Source: Acidovorax sp. sic0104 (GTDB lineage: Bacteria > Pseudomonadota > Gammaproteobacteria > Burkholderiales > Burkholderiaceae_C). Taken from it: a DNA stretch of 64,000 nucleotides. The stretch lies in assembly GCF_019219095.1 (NCBI RefSeq), contig NZ_JAHUWH010000003.1, forward strand, positions 186,001 through 250,000, written 5' to 3'. The translations under genes and the position numbers were made by a program. Positions within the stretch are counted from its first letter, which is position 1. Each line of letters starts with the position of its first letter. Under the pieces are notes generated by a model that did not search any database, was not told the origin of the DNA, and saw nothing but the letters and a program-made list of their open reading frames with translations. Below are positions 16,141-24,757 of this stretch, in pieces.

Positions 16141-16225
16141 ACCAGCGCCACCCTGGATCCGGCTCTGCCGGTCCAGCGGTGGCGCCCCTTGAGGGGAGGC
16201 GGCCGAAGGCCGCTTCGGGGTGAGC
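16141..16225 (-). repeat. Degenerate CCCC-type intergenic repeat
   Basis: On the - strand it reads CACCCCGAAGCGGCCTTCGG, then CCTCCCCTCAAGGGG, then a CCGGCAGAGCCGG hairpin and GGTGGCGCTGG. It keeps the plan of the 13181 element with divergent sequence. It fills the gap between the sulfate-binding protein gene and ssuE. Confidence 0.5.
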
Positions 16226-17251
16226 CTATTTTTTGGTGTAGATCTGATCGAAGCTGGCGTTGTCGGCAAAGTGCTCCTTGGCCGCCTTGTCCCAGCCACC
16301 GAACGCGTCGTTGATGGTGAACAGGTTCAGTTTGGGAAACTGCTTGGCGTACTTGGCCTTGGCCTTGTCCGACACGGCCGGACGGTAGAAATGCTTGCCG
16401 GCGATGTCCTGGCCTTCTTCGGTGTACAGGTACTGCAGGTAAGCCTCGGCCACGGCACGCGTGCCCTTCTTGTCCACGTTCTTGTCCACCACCGTCACGG
16501 CGGGCTCGGCCAGGATGGAGATCAAGGGCGCGATCACGTCGAACTTGGTGCCGAATTCCTTCTCCAGCAGGTAGGCCTCGTTCTCCCAGGCGATCAGCAC
16601 GTCGCCCTGGTTGCGCTGGGCAAACGTGATGGTCGAGCCACGTGCGCCGGTGTCCAGCACGGGCACGTTGCCGTACAGCTTCGCCACGAAGTCCTTGGCC
16701 TTGGCATCGCTGCCGCCGTTCTTTCGCTTGGCGTACTCCCAGGCGGCCAGGTAGTTCCAGCGGGCGCCGCCCGAAGTCTTGGGGTTGGGCGTGATCACGC
16801 TGATGCCGGGCTTGACGAGGTCGTCCCAGTCCTTGATGCCCTTGGGGTTGCCCTGGCGCACCACCAGCACGATGGTCGAGGTGTAGGGCGAGCTGTTATG
16901 GGGCAGGCGCTTTTGCCAGTCCTTGGGGATCCAGCCGCCGTTGGTATGCAGCGCGTCGGTGTCGCCGGCCAGTGCCAAGGTGGCCACGTCGGCGTCCAGC
17001 CCGTCGATGATGGAGCGCGCCTGCTTGCCCGAGCCGCCGTGGCTTTGCTTGACGGTCACATCCTGGCCGGTCTTGGCTTTCCAGTGCTTGGCGAATGCCT
17101 GGTTGAAATCCACATACAGCTCGCGCGTCGGGTCGTACGAGACATTGAGCAGCGTCACGGACTGCGCAAACGACGGCAATGCCGTCAGGGCCAAACTGCC
17201 CACCAGGGCGGCGGCAAAGGGAAACTTGATAAAGTCGCGGCGAAAGTTCAT
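16226..17251 (-). CDS. sbp: Sulfate/thiosulfate-binding protein Sbp
   Basis: A 341-residue periplasmic sulfate receptor. The signal peptide starts [20 protein letters not shown] and ends near SFAQS. Family motifs are [13 protein letters not shown] at the mature start, [17 protein letters not shown], and [20 protein letters not shown], plus [13 protein letters not shown] chose the ATG at 17251 over 17305. No cysTWA genes are in view, so its ABC partner must lie elsewhere. It leads the leftward organosulfur cluster, and its promoter region holds several inverted repeats, consistent with control by sulfur supply. Confidence 0.93.
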   Translation of the reverse strand: MNFRRDFIKFPFAAALVGSLALTALPSFAQSVTLLNVSYDPTRELYVDFNQAFAKHWKAKTGQDVTVKQSHGGSGKQARSIIDGLDADVATLALAGDTDALHTNGGWIPKDWQKRLPHNSSPYTSTIVLVVRQGNPKGIKDWDDLVKPGISVITPNPKTSGGARWNYLAAWEYAKRKNGGSDAKAKDFVAKLYGNVPVLDTGARGSTITFAQRNQGDVLIAWENEAYLLEKEFGTKFDVIAPLISILAEPAVTVVDKNVDKKGTRAVAEAYLQYLYTEEGQDIAGKHFYRPAVSDKAKAKYAKQFPKLNLFTINDAFGGWDKAAKEHFADNASFDQIYTKK

Positions 17252-17306
17252 TGGAGGGCCTCTTTTTTGGAATGCAGGACGGTGCAAATCACCGATGAAG
17301 CGCATT

Positions 17307-17350
17307 CTGAAATCCCCTCTACAAAACTGGAACTACTGAGATTTCAGTTC
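17307..17350. promoter_or_regulatory. Inverted repeats in the sbp/yggX intergenic region
   Basis: CTGAAATC (17307-17314) is repeated inverted as GATTTCAG (17340-17347) with 25 bp between. GAACT and AGTTC at 17330 and 17346 make an overlapping dyad. The zone is AT-rich and lies 56-99 bp upstream of sbp, with yggX divergent. It is a candidate LysR-type regulator site or promoter. Confidence 0.4.
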
Positions 17351-17419
17351 TTTATATCCAAATCATCTGAGCAGCTCGCTACTGCGCTACTGCTCTCACA
17401 CCAACACACAAGGAAACCC

Positions 17420-17692
17420 ATGGCACGCACCGTCCAATGCATCAAGCTCGGCAAGGAAGCCGAAGGCCTCGACTTCCCCCCCTACCCGGGCGAACTGGGC
17501 AAGCGCATCTGGGAGAGCGTGAGCAAGGAGGCCTGGGCCGGCTGGCTCAAGCACCAGACCATGCTGGTCAATGAAAACCGCCTGAACCTGGCTGACGCCC
17601 GTGCCCGCCAGTACCTGGCGCGGCAGATGGAGAACCATTTCTTCGGCGGCGGCGCAGATGCTGCGGCCGGCTACGTGCCCCCCAGCGAGTAA
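17420..17692 (+). CDS. yggX: YggX family Fe(2+)-trafficking / oxidative damage protection protein
   Basis: A 90-residue protein beginning [20 protein letters not shown], with the conserved Cys-7, then [17 protein letters not shown] and [19 protein letters not shown]. These are the hallmarks of the YggX family, which protects iron-sulfur enzymes and takes part in iron handling in the cytosol. AAGGAAA precedes the ATG at 17420. Divergent from sbp; mnmC follows at 64 bp on the same strand. The C-terminal tail [17 protein letters not shown] is slightly longer than in E. coli. Confidence 0.95.
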   Translation: MARTVQCIKLGKEAEGLDFPPYPGELGKRIWESVSKEAWAGWLKHQTMLVNENRLNLADARARQYLARQMENHFFGGGADAAAGYVPPSE

Positions 17693-17756
17693 GCAGCGAA
17701 CCGCGCACCCTTTCGCACCCGTCGCACCACTCAGTCAGCACACACGTCCAAGCCTC

Positions 17757-19796
17757 ATGTCCGAACCAGTGGACTGGCTGCCGGACGGCACACCCTACAG
17801 CCCCCGCTTCGGCGACCGCTACCACAGTGAAAAAGGCGGCCTGGACCAGGCCCGCCACGTTTTCCTGCACGGCTGCGGCCTGCCCGCGGCGTGGGCGGGT
17901 CAGCCGCTGTGGCGCATCCTGGAAACCGGGTTCGGCTTCGGCCTGAACTTCCTGGTGACCTGGGCTGCCTGGCGGGCCGACCCCGCGCGCCCCACTCTGC
18001 TGCACTTCGTCTCGACCGAGGCTTGGCCGGTGAGCCCGGCCGACCTGCTGCGGGCCACCACATCCCATCCCGAACTTGCGCCCCTGGCGCAGGAGCTGCA
18101 CCGCCAGTGGTGGGGGCTCCTGCCGGGCGTGCACCGCTTGCGCTTCGACGAAGGCCGCGTGCTGCTCACCCTGTATGTGGGCGACACGCAGACGGTGCTG
18201 CGCCAGCAGAACCTGACGGTGGATGCGGTCTACCTGGACGGCTTCAGCCCCCAGCTCAACCCTGGGATCTGGGACCTGCACACGCTCAAAGCCGTGGCGC
18301 GCTGCTGCCGTCGCGGCACCCGCCTGGCGACCTGGACCATTGCGCGTGCCGTGCGGGATGCGCTCGCTCAGTGCGGGTTCGAAGTGACCCGGGTGCCCGG
18401 CGTGCCGCCCAAGCGGGACAACCTGCACGCGGTGTACGACCCGCGCTGGGAGCCGCGCACCTCTCGCCAGGATGCGGAGCCCGCCCCGCAGCCGCCCGGC
18501 CGTTGCATCGTGGTCGGCGGCGGCCTGGCCGGTGCGGCCACGGCCGCCAGCCTGGCGCGGCGCGGCTGGCAGGTGCAGGTGCTCGACCAGGCCGACGCCC
18601 CGGCAGCGGGTGCATCGGGCCTGCCTGCGGGCGTGTTCGCGCCCCATGTCTCGCCGGACGACAGCGTGCTGTCGCGCCTGTCGCGCAGCGGCGTGCGCAC
18701 AACACTCCAGCAGGCAGGCTGGCTTCTGCGGGACGGCGTGGACTGGTCTCCCTGCGGCGTACTGGAGCACCGCACCGATGGCACGCCAGGCCTGGGAGCC
18801 GGGTGGGCCGATGGAGCCGGAGCCGACTGGAGCGAGGCTGCAACGGCCCTCACGCTGCAGGCCGCCGGCCTGCCCCCGGACACCACCGCCTGCTGGCACC
18901 GCCAGGGCGGATGGGTAAGGCCACCCCGCCTGGTGGCGGCACTGATGGCGCAGCCGGGCATCGAGTGGCGGGGGCAATGCGCCGTGGCGCAATTGCGATG
19001 TGTGGAACATGCCCCAGCGGGCGCCCCACCCCCCGAACACGCCCGATCGCGTACGGACGGCACGGCGGGTGCGGCCGCCACTGGCACTTCACGCCAGTGG
19101 CAGGCCCTGGACGCCGACGGCCGCGTGCTCGCGCAAGCCCCTGTCGTCGTCGTTGCCGCGGGCTCCGGCAGTCCGCACCTGCTCCCGGCTCACTGGCAGT
19201 TGCAGCCGGTGCGCGGCCAAGTGTCCTGGGCGGCGATAGCAGAGGGTGCAGCGCCTCCCCCCGTGCCGTTCCCGGTCAACGGCCACGGCAACCTGGTGCC
19301 CCGGTTTCCCGCATGTGATGACAACGGCAACCCGGAGAGCGCAGGCAAGGCCCACTCCACGGCCTGGGTGATGGGTTCCACCTTCGAGCGCGATGTCACC
19401 GCCCTGCCCCCGTCACCCGCCGACCGCCAGGCCGCGCATGCAGCCAATTGGGCCAAGCTGCAGGCTCTGCTGCCCACGGTGGCTGAGCAGCTGGCGCCAG
19501 CTTTCGCCAACGTTGTGCCGTCCGGCCCGCAGCCCGACGCAACCGCCATCCCGACGCAGGCTCCCGCCGCGATCCAGTGCTGGGCGGCCGTACGCTGCAC
19601 GGCCGCTGATCGCCTGCCCATCGTGGGCCCGGTCGACCAGGCCTCCCTTCCTGGCGTCTGGGCCTGCACGGCCATGGGAGCACGGGGTCTCACGCTGGCG
19701 TTGCTGTGCGCAGAGTTGCTGGTGGCCCGGCTGCAGGGCGAGCCCCTGCCTCTGGATGCCAAGCTGGCACGGGCATTGGATAGCGAGCGGCTTTGA
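17757..19796 (+). CDS. mnmC: Bifunctional tRNA mnm5s2U biosynthesis protein MnmC
   Basis: A 679-residue fusion enzyme for the wobble uridine of tRNA. The N-terminal MnmD methyltransferase (about 1-235) has WRILETGFGFGLNFLVTW for AdoMet binding and VDAVYLDGFSPQLNPGIWD as catalytic motif. The C-terminal FAD oxidoreductase starts near 250 with CIVVGGGLAGAATAASLARR. It ends with RCTAADRLPIVGPV and the GARGLTLALLCAELL FAD motif. The length is near that of E. coli MnmC (668). The start MSEPVDWLPDG at 17757 fits the family. The middle has a low-complexity insertion near residues 420-445, about where the DNA is very GC-rich. Confidence 0.95.
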   Translation: MSEPVDWLPDGTPYSPRFGDRYHSEKGGLDQARHVFLHGCGLPAAWAGQPLWRILETGFGFGLNFLVTWAAWRADPARPTLLHFVSTEAWPVSPADLLRATTSHPELAPLAQELHRQWWGLLPGVHRLRFDEGRVLLTLYVGDTQTVLRQQNLTVDAVYLDGFSPQLNPGIWDLHTLKAVARCCRRGTRLATWTIARAVRDALAQCGFEVTRVPGVPPKRDNLHAVYDPRWEPRTSRQDAEPAPQPPGRCIVVGGGLAGAATAASLARRGWQVQVLDQADAPAAGASGLPAGVFAPHVSPDDSVLSRLSRSGVRTTLQQAGWLLRDGVDWSPCGVLEHRTDGTPGLGAGWADGAGADWSEAATALTLQAAGLPPDTTACWHRQGGWVRPPRLVAALMAQPGIEWRGQCAVAQLRCVEHAPAGAPPPEHARSRTDGTAGAAATGTSRQWQALDADGRVLAQAPVVVVAAGSGSPHLLPAHWQLQPVRGQVSWAAIAEGAAPPPVPFPVNGHGNLVPRFPACDDNGNPESAGKAHSTAWVMGSTFERDVTALPPSPADRQAAHAANWAKLQALLPTVAEQLAPAFANVVPSGPQPDATAIPTQAPAAIQCWAAVRCTAADRLPIVGPVDQASLPGVWACTAMGARGLTLALLCAELLVARLQGEPLPLDAKLARALDSERL

Positions 19797-19877
19797 GCCA
19801 CGGCGCGCGCCGCCAGCGGGCGGCTGCGGCCCGTCAAGGGAGGCATCGCCACCCCGCTACATCCCGCATCCATCCTT

Positions 19878-19933
19878 GCTTATACAAAAAACGACATACT
19901 AGAAGGAAAAAACAATAGTTTGTTTTCATAAGC
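19878..19933. promoter_or_regulatory. AT-rich promoter zone of the TauE-cys operon with CTTATAC/CATAAGC elements
   Basis: An AT-rich island between mnmC and the TauE/SafE gene. CTTATAC is at 19879 and CATAAGC at 19927; the outer bases form a GCTTAT...ATAAGC dyad. The same words flank the promoter zone of the molbindin 1 unit at 5272-5303. It ends about 20 bp before the first gene of the cys operon, so it should contain the promoter and sulfur-regulator site. Confidence 0.45.
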
Positions 19934-19954
19934 GAGCCTCCTACATTCGCTGCC

Positions 19955-20758
19955 ATGCATGAATTGGCGTTTGTTTTTGCGGGCTTCGCGGTGGGGCTGA
20001 TCGTCGGCCTCACCGGGGTGGGCGGTGGCTCGCTGATGACGCCTGTGCTGATCTTTTTCTTCGGTGTGAAGCCGCACCTGGCCATCGGCACCGACCTGCT
20101 GTTCGCGGCCTTCACCAAGATGGGCGGCACGGTCAGCATGGCGCGCCAGCGCCTGGTGCCCTGGCGCGTGGTGGGCCAGCTGTGCGCGGGCAGCATCCCG
20201 GCCGCGCTGCTGTCTCTGTGGGCGCTGCAGATCCTGGGCCCCGCCAGCGGCACGGCCCAGCGCATCATGACCACGACGCTGGGCTTTGCGCTGTTGCTCA
20301 CCGCTGCGGCCACGCTGTACAAGGTGGTGGCCTTCTCGCGTGAACGCCAGGCGGCCGACCATGCCAAGCGTGTGGCCGGTGCCGAGCATGCAACCCGTCC
20401 CCGCCACTGGGTCCTGCCCGTGCTGCTGGGCGCCGTGATCGGCACGATGGTCACCTTCACGTCCGTGGGCGCTGGCGCCATCGGCGTCACGGTGCTGCTG
20501 CTGGTCTACCCGCTGCTGCCGCTGCCGCGCGTGATCGGTGCCGACATCGCCTACGCCGTGCCGCTGACGCTGGTGGCCGGCCTGGGCCATGCCACGCTGG
20601 GCTCGGTGGATTGGCCTTTGCTTGCACAATTGCTGGCTGGCTCGTTGCCGGGCATCTGGCTGGGCTCGCGCCTGGTCACCCGCACACCTGAACGCCTGAT
20701 TCGCTCCGCGCTGTCCCTCCTGCTGGCCTGGGCAGGCGCCAAATTAATAATGATCTGA
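19955..20758 (+). CDS. TauE/SafE (TSUP) family permease, probable sulfite exporter
   Basis: A 267-residue membrane protein with about eight helices. It begins MHELAFVFAGFAVGLIVGLTGVGGGSLMTP (the GVGGG motif near residues 21-25 is the TSUP hallmark); the second repeat has GTMVTFTSVGAGAIGVTVLL. The two halves show the internal duplication of the family. TSUP proteins move sulfur-containing anions. As first gene of the operon with sulfite reductase it most likely exports excess sulfite or imports a sulfur compound; the direction is not visible in sequence. cysI starts 11 bp downstream. Confidence 0.88.
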   Translation: MHELAFVFAGFAVGLIVGLTGVGGGSLMTPVLIFFFGVKPHLAIGTDLLFAAFTKMGGTVSMARQRLVPWRVVGQLCAGSIPAALLSLWALQILGPASGTAQRIMTTTLGFALLLTAAATLYKVVAFSRERQAADHAKRVAGAEHATRPRHWVLPVLLGAVIGTMVTFTSVGAGAIGVTVLLLVYPLLPLPRVIGADIAYAVPLTLVAGLGHATLGSVDWPLLAQLLAGSLPGIWLGSRLVTRTPERLIRSALSLLLAWAGAKLIMI

Positions 20759-20768
20759 TGGGTCCACG

Positions 20769-22556
20769 ATGTATCAATACACCCCCTTTGACAAGACGTT
20801 CGTCAAGCAGCGCGCCCGCCAGTTCCGCGACCAGCTCAACCGCTGGCAGGCGGGAAAACTGGCCGAGGACGACTTCCGCCCCCTGCGCCTGCAAAACGGC
20901 TGGTACGTGCAGCGCTACGCCCCCATGCTGCGCGTGGCCGTGCCCTACGGCGAGATCGCCAGCCGCCAGCTGCGCGTGCTGGCCACCATCGCCCGCGAGT
21001 ACGACGAGCCCGAAGCGGCCGTGTTCAAGGCCGCCATGGAAGGCCAGGGCCTGCTGGGCACCACCTTCCTGCCCAAGAACTGCGCCCACTTCACCACGCG
21101 CACCAACGTGCAGTTCAACTGGATCCCGCTGTCCAAGAGCGCTGACGTGATGGACCTGCTGGCCACCGTGGACATGCACGGCATCCAGACCAGCGGCAAC
21201 TGCATCCGCAACACCACCACCGACGCGCTGGCCGGCGTGGCCGTGGACGAGATCGTGGACCCGCGCCCCTACGCGGAAATCATCCGCCAGTGGACCACGC
21301 TGCACCCCGAGTTCGCCTTCCTGCCGCGCAAGTTCAAGATCGCCATCAGCGGCGCCAAGGACGACCGTGCCGCCACCGGCTGGCACGACGTGGGCCTGCA
21401 CCTGGTCAAGAACGATGCCGGCGAGATCGGCTTCAAGGTGTTTGTGGGCGGCGGCATGGGCCGCACGCCGGTGATCGGCACGGTGATCCGCGAGTTCCTG
21501 CCTTGGAACCAGATCATGAATTACATCGAGGCCATCGTGCGCGTGTACAACGAGCACGGCCGCCGCGACAACAAGTACAAGGCCCGCATCAAGATCCTGG
21601 TCAAGTCCGAAGGCCAGCAGTACATCGACGATGTGGAAGAAGAGTACCGCCAGATCGTGGAGATCGACGGCGGCCCGCACACCGTGCCCCAGGCCGAGTT
21701 CGATCGCGTGGCCGCGTGCTTCGTGGCACCCCAGCTGGCCGATATCGCCGACGTGGACCCCGCGGCGCTGCAGGCATCGCTCACGGCCCAGGCCGCCGAG
21801 CACACTGCCTTCGGCCGCTGGCTGCAGCGCAACGTGCATGCACACCAGAACCCGCAGCTGCGCGCCGTGACGCTGTCGTTCAAGCGCCCCGGCCAGTCGC
21901 CCGGCGACGCGACCAGCGAGCAGCTGATCGCCGTGGCCGACCTGGTGGACAAATACTCCGCCGGCGAAGCGCGCGTGACGCACGACCAGAACGTGGTGCT
22001 GCCCTGGGTGCATGCCAGCCGCCTGTTCGACCTGTGGCAAGAGGCCAAGGCCCTGGGCCTGGCCAGCGCCAACGTGCAGTTGCTCACCGACATGATCGCC
22101 TGCCCCGGCGGCGACTTCTGCGCGCTGGCCAACGCCCGATCGCTGCCCATCGCAGAGGCCATCACCCAGCGCTACCAGGACCTGGACGAGCTCGACGACA
22201 TCGGCGAGATCGACCTGCACATCAGCGGCTGCATCAACAGCTGCGGCCACCACCACAGCGGCCACATCGGCATCCTGGGCGTCGACAAGGACGGGAAGGA
22301 GTGGTACCAGGTCACGCTCGGCGGCTCGGACGGCTCGGACCTGTCGGGCGCCGCAGTGGCCGGCAAGGTGATCGGACCGTCGTTCTCGGCCGCCGAGGTG
22401 CCCGACGTGATCGAAGCCGTGCTGACCACCTACCGCAGCCTGCGCGAAAGCGGCGAGACCTTCCAGAACACCGTGCGCCGCACCGGCCTCGACCCCTTCA
22501 AGGAAGCCGCCAAGACCGCCCGCCACCCCGCCAAGGAAGAGTTGGCCACGGCCTGA
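20769..22556 (+). CDS. cysI: Assimilatory sulfite reductase hemoprotein CysI
   Basis: A 595-residue siroheme/4Fe-4S reductase of the nitrite/sulfite reductase family. It reduces sulfite to sulfide. The cluster cysteines are in ACPGGDFCALA (C-x5-C) and GCINSCGHHHSGHIG (C-x3-C). Siroheme-pocket motifs include TTRTNVQFNWI and VFVGGGMGRTPVIG, and there is a second ferrodoxin-like repeat around KRPGQSPGDATSEQL. No CysJ flavoprotein gene is nearby, so electrons probably come from ferredoxin or another donor; a ferredoxin and a ferredoxin-NADP reductase gene lie just past the operon. It could be mistaken for nitrite reductase, but the cys context decides. Confidence 0.94.
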   Translation: MYQYTPFDKTFVKQRARQFRDQLNRWQAGKLAEDDFRPLRLQNGWYVQRYAPMLRVAVPYGEIASRQLRVLATIAREYDEPEAAVFKAAMEGQGLLGTTFLPKNCAHFTTRTNVQFNWIPLSKSADVMDLLATVDMHGIQTSGNCIRNTTTDALAGVAVDEIVDPRPYAEIIRQWTTLHPEFAFLPRKFKIAISGAKDDRAATGWHDVGLHLVKNDAGEIGFKVFVGGGMGRTPVIGTVIREFLPWNQIMNYIEAIVRVYNEHGRRDNKYKARIKILVKSEGQQYIDDVEEEYRQIVEIDGGPHTVPQAEFDRVAACFVAPQLADIADVDPAALQASLTAQAAEHTAFGRWLQRNVHAHQNPQLRAVTLSFKRPGQSPGDATSEQLIAVADLVDKYSAGEARVTHDQNVVLPWVHASRLFDLWQEAKALGLASANVQLLTDMIACPGGDFCALANARSLPIAEAITQRYQDLDELDDIGEIDLHISGCINSCGHHHSGHIGILGVDKDGKEWYQVTLGGSDGSDLSGAAVAGKVIGPSFSAAEVPDVIEAVLTTYRSLRESGETFQNTVRRTGLDPFKEAAKTARHPAKEELATA

Positions 22557-22585
22557 TCGCCAGCCGCCAAGCCCTGATAAGACCC

Positions 22586-22975
22586 ATGAAAATTCTTGCC
22601 TCCCAAGACCACCAGCCGCCCGCAGAGGGCGATGCCCGCGCCGTGGCGCTGGCCAACGATGCCGATGCACTGGCGCTGCCGCTCGACGGCGTCGAGCGCG
22701 TGGACCTGCATTTCCCCAACTTCACCGATGGCCGCGCGTTCAGCCAGGCCTTCTTGCTGCGCCGCCGCCGCGGGTTCACAGGCGACATCCGCGCCACGGG
22801 CGACGTGCTGATCGACCAGTTGGTGCAGATGCAGCGCACGGGCTTTTCGTCGGCCGTGCTGCGCGATGGCGTGGACCCGGCCGATGCGCAGCGCCAGTTC
22901 GAGATGTTCCCCGGCTTCTACCAGGGCGACGCGGTGCACCCGCAGCCTCTCTTTGCCGACAAGGCTGCCGCCTGA
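22586..22975 (+). CDS. DUF934 family protein of the cys operon
   Basis: A 129-residue cytosolic protein beginning MKILASQDHQPPAEGDARAV. The conserved core is VDLHFPNFTDGRAFSQAFLLRRRRG and FTGDIRATGDVLIDQLVQMQRTG, ending FEMFPGFYQGD. DUF934 genes regularly follow cysI-type reductases in proteobacteria, and the product is thought to assist sulfite reduction; the mechanism is not established. It lies 29 bp after cysI and 42 bp before cysH on the same strand. I chose the ATG at 22586; the same frame is open far upstream but overlaps cysI. Confidence 0.9.
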   Translation: MKILASQDHQPPAEGDARAVALANDADALALPLDGVERVDLHFPNFTDGRAFSQAFLLRRRRGFTGDIRATGDVLIDQLVQMQRTGFSSAVLRDGVDPADAQRQFEMFPGFYQGDAVHPQPLFADKAAA

Positions 22976-23017
22976 GCCAGGCCGCAGCGCTGGTACGCAC
23001 CCCCACGAGCACACCAC

Positions 23018-23641
23018 ATGAGCCAATTCGATCTCGCACGCGTCAATGCCGACCTGGGCCGCAACGCCGAAGGCCTCGTCGCCTGGGCACTGGGCCTGGG
23101 CCAGAGCCCCATCGTCACCACCAACTTCCGCCCGTTCGAGGCGGTGATCCTGCACATGGTGTCCGCGGTGAACCCTGATGTGCCGGTGGTCTGGATGGAC
23201 AACGGCTACAACACCGAAGCCACCTACCGCTTTGCCGACGAGGTGACCCGACAGCTGGGCCTGAACCTCAAGATCTACCTGCCCCTGCGCTCGCGCGCAC
23301 ACCGCGAGGCCGTGGACGGACCAACGCCTGCGCTGGACGACCCACGCCACGCCGCGTTCACCGAAGAAGTGAAGCTCGAGCCCTTTGCCCGCGCCCTGCG
23401 CGAGACGGCACCCAAGGTCTGGTTCACCGCGCTGCGCGCCACCGACACCGCCGTGCGCGCGCAGATGGACCCGGTCAGCATCAACCCCGACGGGCTGATC
23501 AAGGTCGCGCCGCTGCTGCACTGGTCGTCCAAAGAGCTGCACGAGTACTGCGTCAAACACGGCCTGCCCAACAACTTCGACTACGTGGATCCGACCAAGG
23601 GCGAAGACAACCGTGAATGCGGTTTGCATATCGCTCACTGA
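23018..23641 (+). CDS. cysH: Phosphoadenylyl-sulfate reductase CysH
   Basis: A 207-residue PAPS/APS reductase that uses thioredoxin to give sulfite. The nucleotide fold shows TTNFRPFEAVILHMV and VVWMDNGYNTEATYRFA. The C-terminal redox motif RECGLH is present. Iron-sulfur APS reductases also have a CC pair and a second CxxC pair; I find none, only a lone C in EYCVKHG. By sequence it is therefore of the PAPS-specific type. No APS kinase is in this operon, so one would be needed elsewhere. The protein is shorter than E. coli CysH (244), mainly at the N-terminus. Confidence 0.9.
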   Translation: MSQFDLARVNADLGRNAEGLVAWALGLGQSPIVTTNFRPFEAVILHMVSAVNPDVPVVWMDNGYNTEATYRFADEVTRQLGLNLKIYLPLRSRAHREAVDGPTPALDDPRHAAFTEEVKLEPFARALRETAPKVWFTALRATDTAVRAQMDPVSINPDGLIKVAPLLHWSSKELHEYCVKHGLPNNFDYVDPTKGEDNRECGLHIAH

Positions 23642-23645
23642 GATG

Positions 23646-23759
23646 ACACCCCCTGAGCCGCTTCGCGTCTTCCCCCACTCTCGCTGCGCGGGAGGGGGAC
23701 ACACCCGGTGGCCCGGCAAAGCCGGTTCCACGAGTGCCCTGGCCTCGGGCGTGCCAGTT
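23646..23759 (+). repeat. CCCCCTGAGCCGCTTCGCG intergenic repeat, copy 2
   Basis: A 114-bp element fills the gap between cysH and cysD. It runs from ACACCCCCTGAGCCGCTTCG through a CTCTCGCTGCGCGGGAGG hairpin and ACCCGGTGG, then a CCGGCAAAGCCGG hairpin, to CTGGCCTCGGGCGTGCCAGT. The copy at 45412 matches it closely. Confidence 0.8.
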
Positions 23760-23803
23760 GCGCACGCCACGGACATTGAATCGACGACCGAAAGCAACCC
23801 ACC

Positions 23804-24757
23804 ATGAACGCCCGCACCGATGCCGCGCAGCTGCTGCAGAACAACGACATGAGCTACCACCTGAACAACTCGCACCTGGACGCGCTGGAAGAAGAGACGA
23901 TCTTCATCCTGCGCGAAGTCGCCGCCGCCTTCGAGCGCCCCACCCTGCTGTTTTCGGGTGGCAAGGACTCGCTGGTGATGCTCAAGTGCGCGGAGAAGGC
24001 CTTCGGCGCGGGGCGCATCCCCTACCCGCTCTTGATGATCGACACGGGCCACAACTTCCCCGAGGTGACGGACTTCCGGGACTTGCGCGCCAAGGAGCTG
24101 GGCGCGGAGCTCATCGTGCGCAATGTGGAAGATTCGATGGCGCGCGGCACCGTGCGCCTGTCGCACCCCGGCGAAAGCCGCAACGTGCACCAGTCCGTCA
24201 CACTGCTTGAAGCGATCGAAGAATTCCGCTTCGACGCGCTGATCGGCGGCGCGCGCCGCGACGAGGAAAAAGCCCGCGCCAAGGAGCGCATCTTTTCGCA
24301 CCGCGACAGCTTCGGCCAATGGCAGCCCAAGGCCCAGCGGCCCGAGCTGTGGACGCTGTTCAACACCCGCCTGCAGCCCAATGAACACTTCCGCGTGTTC
24401 CCCATCAGCAACTGGACCGAACTGGACGTGTGGCAGTACATCGACCGCGAAAGCATTGCGCTGCCCAGCATCTACTACACCCACAAGCGCCAGGTGGTGG
24501 ACAGGAAGGGCCTCTTGATGCCCGTGACCGAGCTGACCCCGCCGCGCGATGGCGATGTGGTGGAGACGCGTGACGTGCGCTTTCGCACCGTGGGCGACAT
24601 CACCTGCACCGCCCCGGTGGAGAGCACGGCAGCCACCCCGGCCGAGATCGTCATCGAGACGCTGGCCGCCGACGTGAGCGAGCGCGGCGCCACGCGCATG
24701 GACGACAAGACGAGCGACGCTTCGATGGAGAAGCGCAAAAAGGACGGGTACTTCTGA
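23804..24757 (+). CDS. cysD: Sulfate adenylyltransferase subunit 2 CysD
   Basis: A 317-residue PP-loop enzyme. With CysN it makes APS from sulfate and ATP. The pyrophosphate-binding loop is LLFSGGKDSLVML (near residues 45-58), followed by LMIDTGHNFPEVTDFRD and IGGARRDEEKARAKERIFS, all CysD signatures. The C-terminus AERGATRMDDK-type region and KRKKDGYF ending are usual. The ATG at 23804 gives a start of MNARTDAAQLLQNND; an internal MSYHLNNSHLDALE could also be a start. The stop overlaps the cysN start (TGATG), indicating coupling. Confidence 0.95.
   Translation: MNARTDAAQLLQNNDMSYHLNNSHLDALEEETIFILREVAAAFERPTLLFSGGKDSLVMLKCAEKAFGAGRIPYPLLMIDTGHNFPEVTDFRDLRAKELGAELIVRNVEDSMARGTVRLSHPGESRNVHQSVTLLEAIEEFRFDALIGGARRDEEKARAKERIFSHRDSFGQWQPKAQRPELWTLFNTRLQPNEHFRVFPISNWTELDVWQYIDRESIALPSIYYTHKRQVVDRKGLLMPVTELTPPRDGDVVETRDVRFRTVGDITCTAPVESTAATPAEIVIETLAADVSERGATRMDDKTSDASMEKRKKDGYF

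Noticed and set aside
13965-16223. 752-residue open frame on the + strand
   Set aside because: It lies antisense to two sulfonate-binding protein genes and ssuE, all with clear motifs; the translated sequence looks like reversed high-GC coding DNA.
20676-22670. 664-residue open frame on the - strand
   Set aside because: Antisense to cysI and to the TauE/SafE gene; no domain and Val/Gly/His-rich composition.
23646-23759. Possible small gene or insertion-sequence remnant between cysH and cysD
   Set aside because: The segment matches an intergenic repeat seen at other places, with hairpins and no transposase or open frame under selection.
22430-24484. 684-residue open frame on the - strand
   Set aside because: Antisense to DUF934, cysH and cysD; spans an intergenic repeat, which real genes here do not.
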